A DNA stretch of 64,000 nucleotides from Spirodela intermedia (lineage: Eukaryota; Streptophyta; Magnoliopsida; Alismatales; Araceae), in NCBI GenBank assembly GCA_902729315.2, contig LR746264.1:4489878-4553877 (forward strand), written 5' to 3'. The notes below the pieces were generated by a model. It was not told where the DNA came from, made no database searches, and saw only the letters and a program-made list of their open reading frames with translations. Every line of letters begins with the position of its first letter. Position 1 is the stretch's first letter. Both the position numbers and the translations under genes were made by a program. This document shows positions 1 to 12,000 of this stretch, piece after piece.

Positions 1-919
1 GGGAGACATTGTTAAATAGAGTCTTTAGTAGACAATGCGATTTGTTAACCAATTGGGCGAGTAGTGCAGTGTATGGATGTCTATTTCAATGTGCATTTGA
101 TCTCTGAGATAGTTGAACCTGATGATTTGGTGTCAGGCTGAAATATTTAATTTTGTGATATTTACAAAATATCAAATTCTGATATGAAGATGGGGATTTC
201 TAAACCATTGGTCATGAGGGATCCGATCATAGCTGAGCGTATTTGGAGGGCATTGCGGGGTAGGAAATGATACAACATATATGATATAAATAAAATAATA
301 CACATAGAGGTAGAAAGCAAATGATTTGCAGCGTTTTTTTGGGCCAGGGTTGGGCACAGTTGCGTACTGTTCAAGGTTGAGGACAGATTTGGGGAACCGG
401 TAATAGTTTCATGGGAAGGTGATTGAGAAAGAGACTCGTTATTGCTGTCCATTGCAATAACGAGTTTCATTGGAAGTTTCATGTGTAGTTATTTTTTATA
501 GTCAGAAAAAATGTGAGAGGCTCGGTGTTGCTGGATGCAGAAAGTTTTGTCACTGGTTATTGCTGTCCATTGCAAGGGACGAAGATTGCGTGGATACTAA
601 GCAGAAGAATTGAAGATGATTAATTGGGATCCACTTTTGAACCATATTACTTTTGATTGTGATAGAGACCATTCATTTGAAAAGAGAAAGGTATGATGAG
701 AGAGGGGAATGATAGTGCAGGGATGGCATGAAAAGTTTGGGAGTGGATTAAAAAGTTGATCTTTCCTTTTAAAGATTCCACATGGTCATGCTAACTTGAT
801 TTGGCTTATCCTGACGGTGGATGATATTTGGTTTTGCCTAGTCAGCCTTTTCAAATCTTAAATTTCTTTTGCTTAACATTTTATCTTGCTTTGCTTACTT
901 TCCATTTTCTTTTTTGCAG
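1..919 (+). other. Upstream intron or 5' flank of the RhoGAP gene
   Basis: No convincing coding exon is visible here. The first recognisable exon of the gene starts at 920 after a TTTTTTGCAG acceptor, and it opens directly in the PH domain. Family members carry roughly 15-25 residues before this point, so a short first exon should exist upstream. I found no ATG followed by an in-phase GT donor giving a plausible peptide in this stretch. Most likely this is the end of intron 1, with exon 1 before the window. It also holds a perfect hairpin and a short direct repeat, listed separately. Confidence 0.6.
434..465. repeat. Perfect 12-bp inverted repeat (hairpin)
   Basis: ACTCGTTATTGC (434-445) and its exact reverse complement GCAATAACGAGT (454-465) flank an 8-nt spacer. 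A 20-base string spanning the hairpin (438-457) recurs exactly at 556-575, 118 bp downstream, without the second arm. The pattern may be a footprint of a small mobile element or a local duplication; no function can be assigned. Confidence 0.7.
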
Positions 920-3900
920 GTGTTTAAGAGTGGCCCACTGTTCATATCATCCAAAGGTATGTTTCTGTTGTTTCATACAGGATCAAGCATTAATGTCTTC
1001 CTGTTATTTATTCTCTGCGAGTCATTTCATTGATGTTAGCACTTTCTTGTTCACATAGCCCTTCGTTCTGAGGGTTTCCCTTTGAGAAAATTTGCATTTT
1101 ATAATTTCATCTTTTCAAGGGACTGTAATTTTTTTCATGTCTGCAATGTCTGTGTCATGCTTCCTTTTTTCTGCGTAAGATTGTTTAAATTTGTCTTCTT
1201 GGATCTGGGCATGTTTTTGGTTACTTTGACTGTGCTCATGTCTACTTAACTAAATATTGACACATTTTCTACCTCTTTGTTTGATGGCGATTGTTTGACA
1301 TGGAATTGTTTGCATGTCTAGGCCTTTGTGTGCAATGCCTTTTTAGTTTCGATTACTCATCTTGTTCTTTACAGTCTTTATCTGTGAGATCTTAGGACAC
1401 CAACACCCCCCTTTCTCATTCAGAAATATTTGAATACTTAAGAGGACTTTCTACGATGGCTCCTCTCAGTCTCTATATGGTATATACGCGATCTTTGGTT
1501 GTACAGTCCTATATGAACGCATCACTCCCAATTTACGTCATTTGAATGTCAGAACTTGCTCCTTTTTTTTGGTTCGCATTTGAATTACTCATACATATTG
1601 TAGTTTGCGGCATCATGTGTATTCAGCGCATTTAGAGTGCTTTCTCATTGCTAATTTTCTTGTTGAAATTCTGGCATTCTTCATGGTGTTTATATTTTGG
1701 TCATGCTCTCATCGTTATTCTCAATAGCATGATCGTCTATGAGGTCCTATTGATCTGTCAATTTTTTCTTCAAATCGATTTGACGTGACTAATGGCTTAT
1801 TCCATATCCAATACTCTGATCATTTGTGAACTGGCACTATTCCATAACCGAGTAACTGTTTCTTTTTATAATGTCTTCCCTGTGGGATGCCTTTGAATCC
1901 CTATCATTTTGAAACCACTTAACCCACTGCTAGCTAGCAATTTACCACTTACCCAGGTTTAACGGTGATAAATGCTGGTTTATCTTCTTTTCACTTCGTA
2001 GTATGGGCTAAGAATGCCTGGGACGAAAGTGGATAATATGTTACCAGCAAGAATTTTGAGTTGGATCACTCTCCATCTCCTGACGTTAAAAGTTACTGAG
2101 GGTGTATAAGGTTGAGACACCACGTTTGAAATGGGTGTCTGATGGCTCAGACTATGTAGAAATCATCTGAGCAAACCGGTGGAAGGGCCTGTGGTCACAT
2201 TACCTATTTCCCTCTTTATCTTTCACCGCCAGTTTCTCCTCATCCTAGAACCGGGTGTCTTCTCTTCCCATGGGTATTGGCTTAGAACGTTTGTGCATTT
2301 TATCTCATCTTACAACCTTCGGAATTCCAAAATTGCTTTGGAATTGGCTTTTTTTTACCGACCCAACCTTATTGGCAAAACTTATCTTGTCCGAAGAAAG
2401 GGTGATATGTGTAAGGGATGCTTGCCAAGTGTTGACACGACTGAAAAAGTTAAACATGATGTGGGTGTACTTCATATGTGAAATTATGTTGGATAATTCC
2501 CTCTTATTGATTCTGTATGATACTCCGATCCTGTACAATTTTTTTGAAGACATGGTAAATACACTTTGCTGAGAGCATTTTTTTTTGGCTTAATACCAAT
2601 TTCACAAAAAGATGCTTTAATAATTGGTGTATGTATGGTTTCTTGGGACGCATCTGCATCAAAGTCAATTGATCCTATTAGAGCCCATATTCTTCCATGG
2701 CAAAAACTGCCTTCTGAAGACTGCTGAATCCTCTGGTTCCTTTGTACTGGATTCTCTGTGCTCCAATTTGGGTTCTGCTATTCAAACTTGGATCGTGGCA
2801 GTGAATCCAGCTTTTTGATTGTCCTAATAAACCATAGAGGTCCTAATAATCCAGCTTTCCTGAGGGGAATATATGTTCTATATGCAATTAGCTTCATGGC
2901 TACAATGATTATAGTTTTTCCGTCTGCATATAATATTTAGCTTTTTAAATTGGTGCCTGCAGGTATTGGTTGGAAATCATGGAGAAAACGGTGGTTCATC
3001 CTCACCAGAACATCCTTAGTTTTTTTCAAAAATGATCCGGTTGGTACTTTTAAATGTTTTGATTGTTGATATATTTCCCTCTAACTCAGATTTAGTATGA
3101 TTCTTTCGTCAAATATTTTGTATTCTCTAGTAGTTCTCTGCTCTACCATGTCAAAAACATCCGATACCCAATCTTTCCTAATTTGATATTTTCCATGGGA
3201 TATCTTTTTGTGCATCATCATTTTCATGAAAAAATTGAAAGAATCATCTTATATCCAAGGGTTTGAAACCAGAATCGCTAGGGTTTCACGTCTTCCCATA
3301 GGCTGTTGACATATAGTCTGCTTTATCTTGAATTGCCACCAACTTTATGAATACATTTAGAATGTATGAATGGATGGATGCCCTTATTGAAGTATCCGGG
3401 TATTATAACGGTGGCAGTTAGTTTTAACTGTAAGAGTGTTGCTTATCTTGAACGTGATAACGTATTTTGTGTTGTTCTCGCCCTTGAAATATGGAAGTGT
3501 TGTTCTTTTTTATATGAAAGTAATAAAGTACTCCAATAGTAGTGACTGATGATGTAAAAATAGTAGATTTGGCTGCCTTTAAACTGAGTCGCAAAGATTC
3601 AGAAAATAATCTTTCAAGAACATAATTATATTTGCATAATGTCCCGAAGACAATGCATGGTGAGGAATGTTTGGTGAAGAAAAACGAAAGCTTTTGTGTA
3701 ACGTATTGTAAAAGGGATATCAACTGAAACTCTTCTGTGTTGGTGCTGTGGCCCAATCATCAGTTAACATGCTTGCCTTGGCGATGATAACTTGGGTGTG
3801 AATCTAGAAGGCAGAAAAATTTCTTTTCTTTCTCTACCATGGTACTTCCTGGCGATGAATGACATCACCTTTTAATAATTAGCGCGAATAGACAATTATC

Positions 3901-6010
3901 TGCAGAATTCTGCTTATGGGGAATTTCCTTAGGAGAGTTTTGTGATTCCCTGAGCTTCCTCACATGGATTTCACCATGACCTTGTTGTAAAATCCTCTGT
4001 AGGAGTTCATTTCCATGTCTTTGCATCTTCTAATGAACCATAAATCTGATCGTTGATCATCACATATTGTGTCTCTATGATGTCATCTCTGTTAATAATT
4101 GTGGTTACCTTAATCTAGGCATTCAGTCTTGATTCTTGTACTATCTGCCAGCTGTGAGATGAATTTATTTGTCTTTTGATGGTGCACTGATTAGTCAACC
4201 TATTTGAGAAAGATGTTCCTTCTTTCATCGGTCATCACGAAACTAAAGAGATTTGCTATCTCCTAGCTGAAAAATCGTAGAGGCGGACACAGAATCTACT
4301 TGTCCAATAATGTTCCCTTGTATCAGTGATGTGTTGGACCTCCCAATTGGCGAAGGCTACTTCTGTTGCCGTTTCTGCTGAACATTTTTCTGACAGTCAT
4401 TTACCTACAACAAATGCCCTTCATGGAGTCTGTAAAACTGCCTACTAAAATATCAATGCTAAACAAGCCAATGCCAACACTTTTCTTTCTGAGCTCTCAA
4501 TCTCATCTCAGGATGAAAAATCTATTCTATTCATCAGAGCCTCCTCTCTGGAAAATTGAGTTTTTGTGATGCTTCCATTTCCTTGGTATGACTCTGACTC
4601 TGATTGATTGAGGACAAACGACTAGGGAAAAAAATCATCTTTGTTTGAATCCATCGTCCTCCTGGTAATGTAGATCATCGTCTCCACTGTTCTTTTGTCT
4701 TTTGAAAGTGCTTGTTCATACCATTTGCGCATGCCATCAAAAAGTAGAAGACCAAAGTATTTGACTGGCAATTCGTGAACCCAATATACTAGAGTCATCT
4801 GATGAACCTGTGAAAAACCATCGGATTTGTCAAAGTTAACTTCGGATTCTACTTCATTTAGAGGAGCTACCTTTTGAGTTAGGCCTGTGTGTCATATTTG
4901 ATCTTTTGATATTAATCCTCAGTCTGGCCACCATTTGTGAATGCAGTCTCTTCACTTTGCAGATCTTTCTGCCATCCCTAGGATAGATGAATTGATCATT
5001 ATCAGCAGAATAGATATCCATTCTCTATCTTTTTACTTTTCAGTTTTGTACATTCACTGAGACGGATCGGGCTAGAGAAAGTGGATCTCCTGGCCTTGGT
5101 CATTGTTAACTCTAATGTAGCCATGCAAGAAAAAAATATATGCCTTTGGTTGGGGATACAGAGCTCATATAGTTGATATACAGATGGCCCATTGTCTTAA
5201 ATGTTATGTTGTTGACTTTTGTGACGTATCTATCCTGTTCTTTTGTTTATAATTTGATCAGTTTCGATTTGTTCAGAGTACTGAGTTATAATGGATCACT
5301 TTTCTGTTTCCTTTCACTACCTCTTCTATTAATTGTTAGAGTTGAGGTATGTTGAATTTCTTTTGGTGATAATGCCCCTAACTTTTGGCAAATATTCCCA
5401 TTTTCAGTACCTCTGTGCTGCTATCTTTCGCTAATAAAACGTGAATGTTCATCTTCAAAAACAGTTTGGCTGTGCATTCTATTGATATAGAAAATTGCCT
5501 CTTCTTTCTTTCTCTGAGTAAATAATGAATAAAATATACTAGGATGTGGAATTACTACACTTTGCAATTATCTTTACTATGATAATTCGTTATGATCTTT
5601 GTTTTTCAGAGTGCATTACCCCAGAGAGGAGGTGAAGTGAATCTTACTTTGGGGGGTATTGACCTAAACAACTCCGGGAGGTTTGTGCCTGTGTAGTTTG
5701 CTGCAGAATTTGCTATCAGTTTACCATCTGTTTTAACTTTCTTTTTTGTTTTCAGTGTTGTAGTTCGGGAGGACAAAAAACTGTTGACTGTTCTGTTTCC
5801 TGATGGACGTGATGGCCGAGCTTTCACCCTTAAGGTACCTGGTCACTGCTGTTTGATTGCCCTCTTGGGTTACTGGTGATCTAGCAGCACTGCTTATTTC
5901 TGCTATATTCTTGTGTTTGAATATGATAGGCAGAGACGTCAGAGGACTTGTTTGAGTGGAAAACTGCCCTTGAGCTTGCTCTGGCACAGGCACCGAATGC
6001 TGCCCTTGTT
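920..6010 (+). other. PH domain exons of the RhoGAP gene
   Basis: Five exons encode a pleckstrin-homology domain. The start reads VFKSGPLFISSKG, followed by the basic strand SWRKRWFILTRTSLVFF (2963-3039), then EVNLTLGGIDLNNSGS and the second sheet ending GRDGRAFTLK. The C-terminal helix carries the near-invariant PH tryptophan in LFEWKTALELALAQA (exon 5930-6077). In this family the PH domain is expected to bind phosphoinositides and place the GAP at membranes; that role is family knowledge, not visible in the sequence. Confidence 0.88.
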
Positions 6011-9000
6011 ATGGGACATAATGGGATATTTCGTAATGACACTAGTGATGCATTTGAAGGATCTGTGCAGCAGCAATGTTTGTGGTTCCTTACAATCTTA
6101 TTTTATTTTTGGATAGATAGTCAACAGCTTTTGGTACGTTTTCCTCCATAGTAGGTTTGACAAAGGATGAATTTATGCAGGGAGAGACAAGCGTCCTGTA
6201 AAGTCTATGGTTGTTGGACGGCCAATTTTGCTTGCTCTTGAGGACATTGATGGAGGCCCATCCTTTTTAGAGAAAGCATTATGTTTTCTTGAAAAGTTTG
6301 GTAGGTTTTCTCACTGAAATGTGTCCACCACGACATTGGTTTTTGCATGCTGTTCATATTCATCTTCTTGTAGGATGAAAAATCCCTCATTCAACACGCT
6401 TTTGATGCTGGGATATTTATTGATGCCTCTTGGATGTGGATTTTTATAAATGTTTGTAATATGTTGAACAAATTTAATTTATCCAAGATACATCATACAC
6501 GCATATCAAGTTTTCGTATTTCATTTGGTGAATAAAATCTACTTTTGCGTTGATATTTGATGGATTAAAGATTCTAGGATCAGTTTTGTGGTCATTTAAA
6601 GTACCTTTTTTACGTGTTATTTCCTGGAGAAATATGGTGATCGAAAGGAATTATTTGATGAATGTTTGTCAATGTAAATCATTTAGAAACTGTGTTGTAA
6701 CTGGCTCCTTTAAGCTGCACTCATTACATTGAACAGATTTTTATTTTTTGATGGAGCTAGTATCTTGGATATTTAAGATTTTTTGTAGTTTGAGCTCCAA
6801 ATTTTCTGCTTCTGGACAGAGATGTATTTGCAAGGTTGAACTTAGTTTCTTTTTGAGTGCTGGTATGTTTTACGCTATTTACAATGTTTGTTCTGCACAT
6901 TGCACATTTATATATTTGTGCTCAGTTCCATGGAATGTCTGATCGAGGAGTTTTGGCCTATTCGTCCCATCAATTGAGAAAATTTCTAACGCTGAGATTT
7001 CAACAGGAACCAATATAGAGGGTATCCTTCGACAGGCTGCTGACGTTGAAGAGGTTGATCGTAGAATCCAGGAATATGAACAAGGTCCTCTATTTTGGCT
7101 GTGCCCAAGTTCTTGTAAACAGTTCTTTTTTGTCCCCTATGAACTGAAGGTTATCTTTGTATCAGGGAGGACTGAATTCGCATCAGATGAAGATGCACAT
7201 TTAGTTGGCGACTGTGTGAAGGTACAGGTTGATTTTTTTTTTATTGTGTATTGTGCTTTAGCCTGTGAAATCTGTCGTCTAGTTCTTGACCGACTTTTTT
7301 TTTGCAGCATTTTCTCCGGGAGCTTCCATCATCCCCAGTTCCAGCATCTTGTTGCACAGCTTTACTAGATGCATTTAGTAAGTCCAAGTATTTTTAGTTT
7401 CTTTTGCCATTGATTTCCTGTTGTTTTATTCCTATCTAGTTGCCTATGGATTCCTATCTGTTTGATACTTATTTTGTACTCGTCCATGGCTACCATCACT
7501 CGGTTTATCCCATGATAGCCAAGGCATTGCCTTGAGTAGAAGGTGGCTTCGAACACTTAAGCCATCCTCGTCTTGGTCTGGTTAGGACGATCATGAGTTT
7601 ACATGCTTAAAGGATGTGGAAGGTCCCGTACGTTGACAAACACGTAAATTTGCTTGTACTCACGTGGACAAATTACCTGTGTTCAAATAAACAGTAATCA
7701 GTTGGGATTTATATGCTAATATTTTGAACTTTAAACATGCCTTTCCATGATTCTCTCTTGATGGCATGGAAACAGCCACTCATGAAAATAAAGTGATCTT
7801 ATACTAAACTAAAATGGAATTCTGGGACTGATTACGCAGTATGCTAAACTGTCCTGGTATGTCACGCATTATTAATATTCTCTACTTTGTGGTCTGACAG
7901 AATAGGATAGTGATATGTACAAGATGCACCGACCTAGGTTACGAAATAAACTATACAGAATCACATATGATAACATACTTTACTTTCTCCCAAAATCACC
8001 ACAAGAGAAGTTTCGCAATATGTAGATGTTGAATACATTCCAGATAAAAGAGATTTCAGTTACCTTAGTTGCAAATTCCTGATTTACTGTCAGCAACTGC
8101 ACTCAAGCGGGCAGTGATTTTTGGGGCATTGAATCATCCTCTTTTTCCCTCTCCTTTGGTGAAAATAATATACTTTGCATGGTGTTTATCATCAAGGAAG
8201 CGTATACTAGGTACTAAGAAAAGATATCTGCGGAACCTTGGGAATAAATAGTTGTCTAGCAGTTGCATAGATGTATTACGTTTGAATTTGGGTTTAGGAC
8301 AGGAGTAAGTTTTGTGTGGGCAGTATACCGACTTCATGATTTTCTTCTGAACTGGTGTTATCTCCCTCTGGTGTAAAATTTAGTCATTAAAACTTATGCT
8401 TCTCGTGGATGATATAATATTCCTCTACGAAACATTTTCTGAATAGTTAGTTAAATATTTGGAGTCAGGGTTTTGAGAGTGAAGGCTCTGTTTTCACTAT
8501 TCCAAAAATTAATAGATAGGAAATTCAAGGAGTTTTAGTTTCCGTGTATCAAAATGTTTGCGAAGATGAGACTCCAATGCATTTAGGATAAAATGGATAC
8601 ATGTGTCATGGTGTGAATACTTTTCTATCATGGAATATTTGCAGAAATTTGTGATCTGACTAAAGGAATATCCCTAGTTGCCTATTTCAATTCGTACTGC
8701 ATTGTTTGACTCATTCCACTAGGCTTGGCTCATGTTTTAATTGAAGCTAGAAAACAACGACCATTGTGAAATTGACATGGTTTAAACTTGTTAACGTGAA
8801 GAGAGACTATGAACGGCAGTGACCTAATGCTGGTTATCAATTTTAGTAAATATTATTTAGTTAATTCTGTGCATTATGGCCTTGTTTATAACGGAGTACC
8901 ATTTTTAGAACGGATTCCAACACAGTGAACATTAATTCTGTTCGTTATTTTTATATTAAGTGCTTGATTAGGCCCTGTGATTTGTGGAAATGGCGAAAGT

Positions 9001-12000
9001 AGAATTGTTTTCGAAATTAAAGCGCTTTCTAAGGTCAGGATTTTTTGTTTCTGTCAAATTGGAATTCAACAAACTAAATCACTTTATATAATCAAAGAGT
9101 TGTCAAAATAATTGGTATGATGATTGGGGAGCAAGATTCCGTCTTATCAGTGAAGGAAAGTTTCCATTAACCATTGGTCGTCAAGCTAATTTCTGTTGAT
9201 GCAGAAAATGAGTTCGTGATTAATATGAGGATCTTCGGGTGACAAAGCAGAATACCTGACTCTCATCGTTAATTTCACTGTGTTGCCTGCTTGACTGAGT
9301 GGTAGTCTTGTATTGTATCCTTTAAGTGAGCTGTTCTTTTTATTTTGTGGTAGTGGAAAAATGTGTCTGATCCATACAGAACATAAGAAAAGGTTCTCTA
9401 TTGATTCAAACGCTGTACCTAAGGGTTAGGGATAGAGGAAGATGAAAAAACCGATTTCACATCTTACTTTTGATCAAAAAATCAATTTGATTTATCTCGT
9501 ACCCTTGGCTTGATGAGAAAATGGGTCAGATTCTACAGGATCAAAACGACGGGACTTGAAGGAATGATGGAATCCGAGGTGATGCTACAGAACTTGTCAT
9601 AATGTGCCATGATATTGTGTTACTAGTTTTGAGCGCTGTATCACAGGCGGCAAAATCTCAAAACCCAAATGCCGAACAGGAAGGTGGTGAAATAAGATGC
9701 TCTTGATTTGATTAACGTTTGAGTTTGGTATTTATACCAGGCCCATAGTACAGGAGTTGAACCGGACCAGACCGGTCCAGTTTGACACTAAAGTAATAAA
9801 GAAATACTACTTGTTATCTAATTCCATACTTTTGTTCCTGCATGTCTTATGCTCTGCATTGTGGTGAATAATAAATTGTCTGGTTTTTATGGAGTGTCAT
9901 GATTTTATTTTCATTTAAGGAGCCTTTTTTTCGTATGTGATGTGTTTTCACTAAAATCAATATGTTGACGCCTGAAGTCTATTATGGCTTACCTTTGTTG
10001 CTGTTCTTTTTCCCTGAAATTTATACTGCATCTTCGTATTATTTTGGTAGGAATTGAGCGGAAGGAGGCTCGTGTTAGTGCGCTACGGTCAGCAATATCC
10101 GAGACTTTTCCGGAGCCTAATCGTAGATTATTACAGAGGTAAATAACCTATTATGCCATTATTTTTTCTAATGTACATTCTGTGCTTGCCTGTAGCCTAA
10201 AATTCGGCAGTCCATATTTCACATTGGGTTTTTTATTCGCTTGCACTCTGCTATCATTTTGTTTTTACCGTAGTGCAATTCACAGTGCTGGAAGCTTAGG
10301 GAGGAAGTCCTATGCATGGGATTAGAAGCTCAGAAAAACACAGCTTCACTGACGAGAAAAAGAGTCGTATGAAAGCTCAGAAAAGCACAGCTCCACTAAA
10401 AGAAAGGAATGCCAACTTGTGGTTGTGTAGATCTTATATACCGCTTGCTACTCTACCTGGAGTCATCTAATTTTTCATGATTTTGGTTGGACAGTCATCT
10501 AGATAATGTTTCATGGATCGTGAAAAGTGTTTACCTGGGCTAAAATTGGTGTAACATTTACCTTATCGACAGATAGTCAGCTGGATTTTTATTTTCTCAC
10601 AATACCCATTCTAAAAATGAAAAATGGATGCAGTTAAGTAAGATTTTTTGGTGGAGCTGGGAGATTGGGATTACTGGAGGTTGGATGATGTCTATACACC
10701 CAATAACTGGGCCTTTTTTGTCTATACTCTAGTGGAGCCGCTCCGATATTCACTCTACTTTTCAAACAACAGATTTGACGAAGTCCCACGTCTATCTGAT
10801 CTCAGTGCTTTATTGGTGAGAGATTGAACAGATATTCCTCCTTCCCCTGGTTCCTTTTTCTAATGCTAGAAACCTCTTGTCACTTTTTGTAAAAGTTCTG
10901 TTAGGTTCTTAGTATGTCAGTGACCTTTTTACTTCACATGGCTTTTCATCTCCTTGAAAGCCAGAAGTTCTCCAAAAGTATGAAATCCTAGAGGACTTTG
11001 TACCATTAAAGTGTGGTCTGTTCACTAGCTCCAAGGACTTGGAGCGCATCTTTTGTTTCTTTCCACCTGAATTGACGATTATGGCCACAAAGAAATGTCA
11101 AATCTCATATGAGAATGAGAAAGAAACTGTTTGGAGCATTCCATCCGGCATAAGCATCTGGATAATCTGGAATGCAATGTTCCATAGCCAGAATCCCTGG
11201 GCATGCTTGGGAAATAGAGTCAGATTAATTTCAGAAGAAGTAATGAAAAAATGAATTTGTCTTAAAGTTTCAGGGTTTGCCAGATCAAAGATTTTACCCA
11301 TCCATGGTAAAATCCTGCAAATTTTTTTTGAAATATCTCACATAGAACAATGTGAAACAGTTACCCTCCTATTGTGACAGTAAGCTAGATCCTGCTCCTG
11401 ATTGATATTTTCCTACGGCTTATTCTTTATGGTAATGGTTTTAACTGGTTATGGATGACATGAGTTTAAGCTTGCCAGTTTATATGATATAGTACTATTT
11501 GTTACCTTAACGGTGGGCTGCAATCATGGACTGAATTTCTTCTTCTCATTATCTTTAATGTTCACGTTTCTCTCCATGTTGAACTTCAGGATCCTGAAAA
11601 TGATGCATACTATCGCGGCTCCCGCTTCTGATAACCGGATGACTCCGTCAGCTGTTGCTGCTTGTATGGCACCTTTGCTGCTTCGTCCGCTTTTGGCTGG
11701 CGAATGTGAGCTAGAAGATGATTTTGACGTGAATGGCGACACCTCTGCTCAGCTTCTAGCTGCTGCTAATGCTGCTAACAATGCTCAGGCCATCATAACT
11801 ACTCTCATTGAGGAGTATGATAATATATTTGATGTATGCTCTTGTCATCCGTATTACTAATTTCTTTCTTTGTGTGATGTATAGACTTATTCTATGTCTT
11901 ATGTTTTTCATTCTGTTATTTCTGATAGAAAAGGAATCTGATCATTTTTCTGGAGTGCTGTAGTTTTTTTATTTGTTTGTTAAGTGAAGTTCTTTCAATC

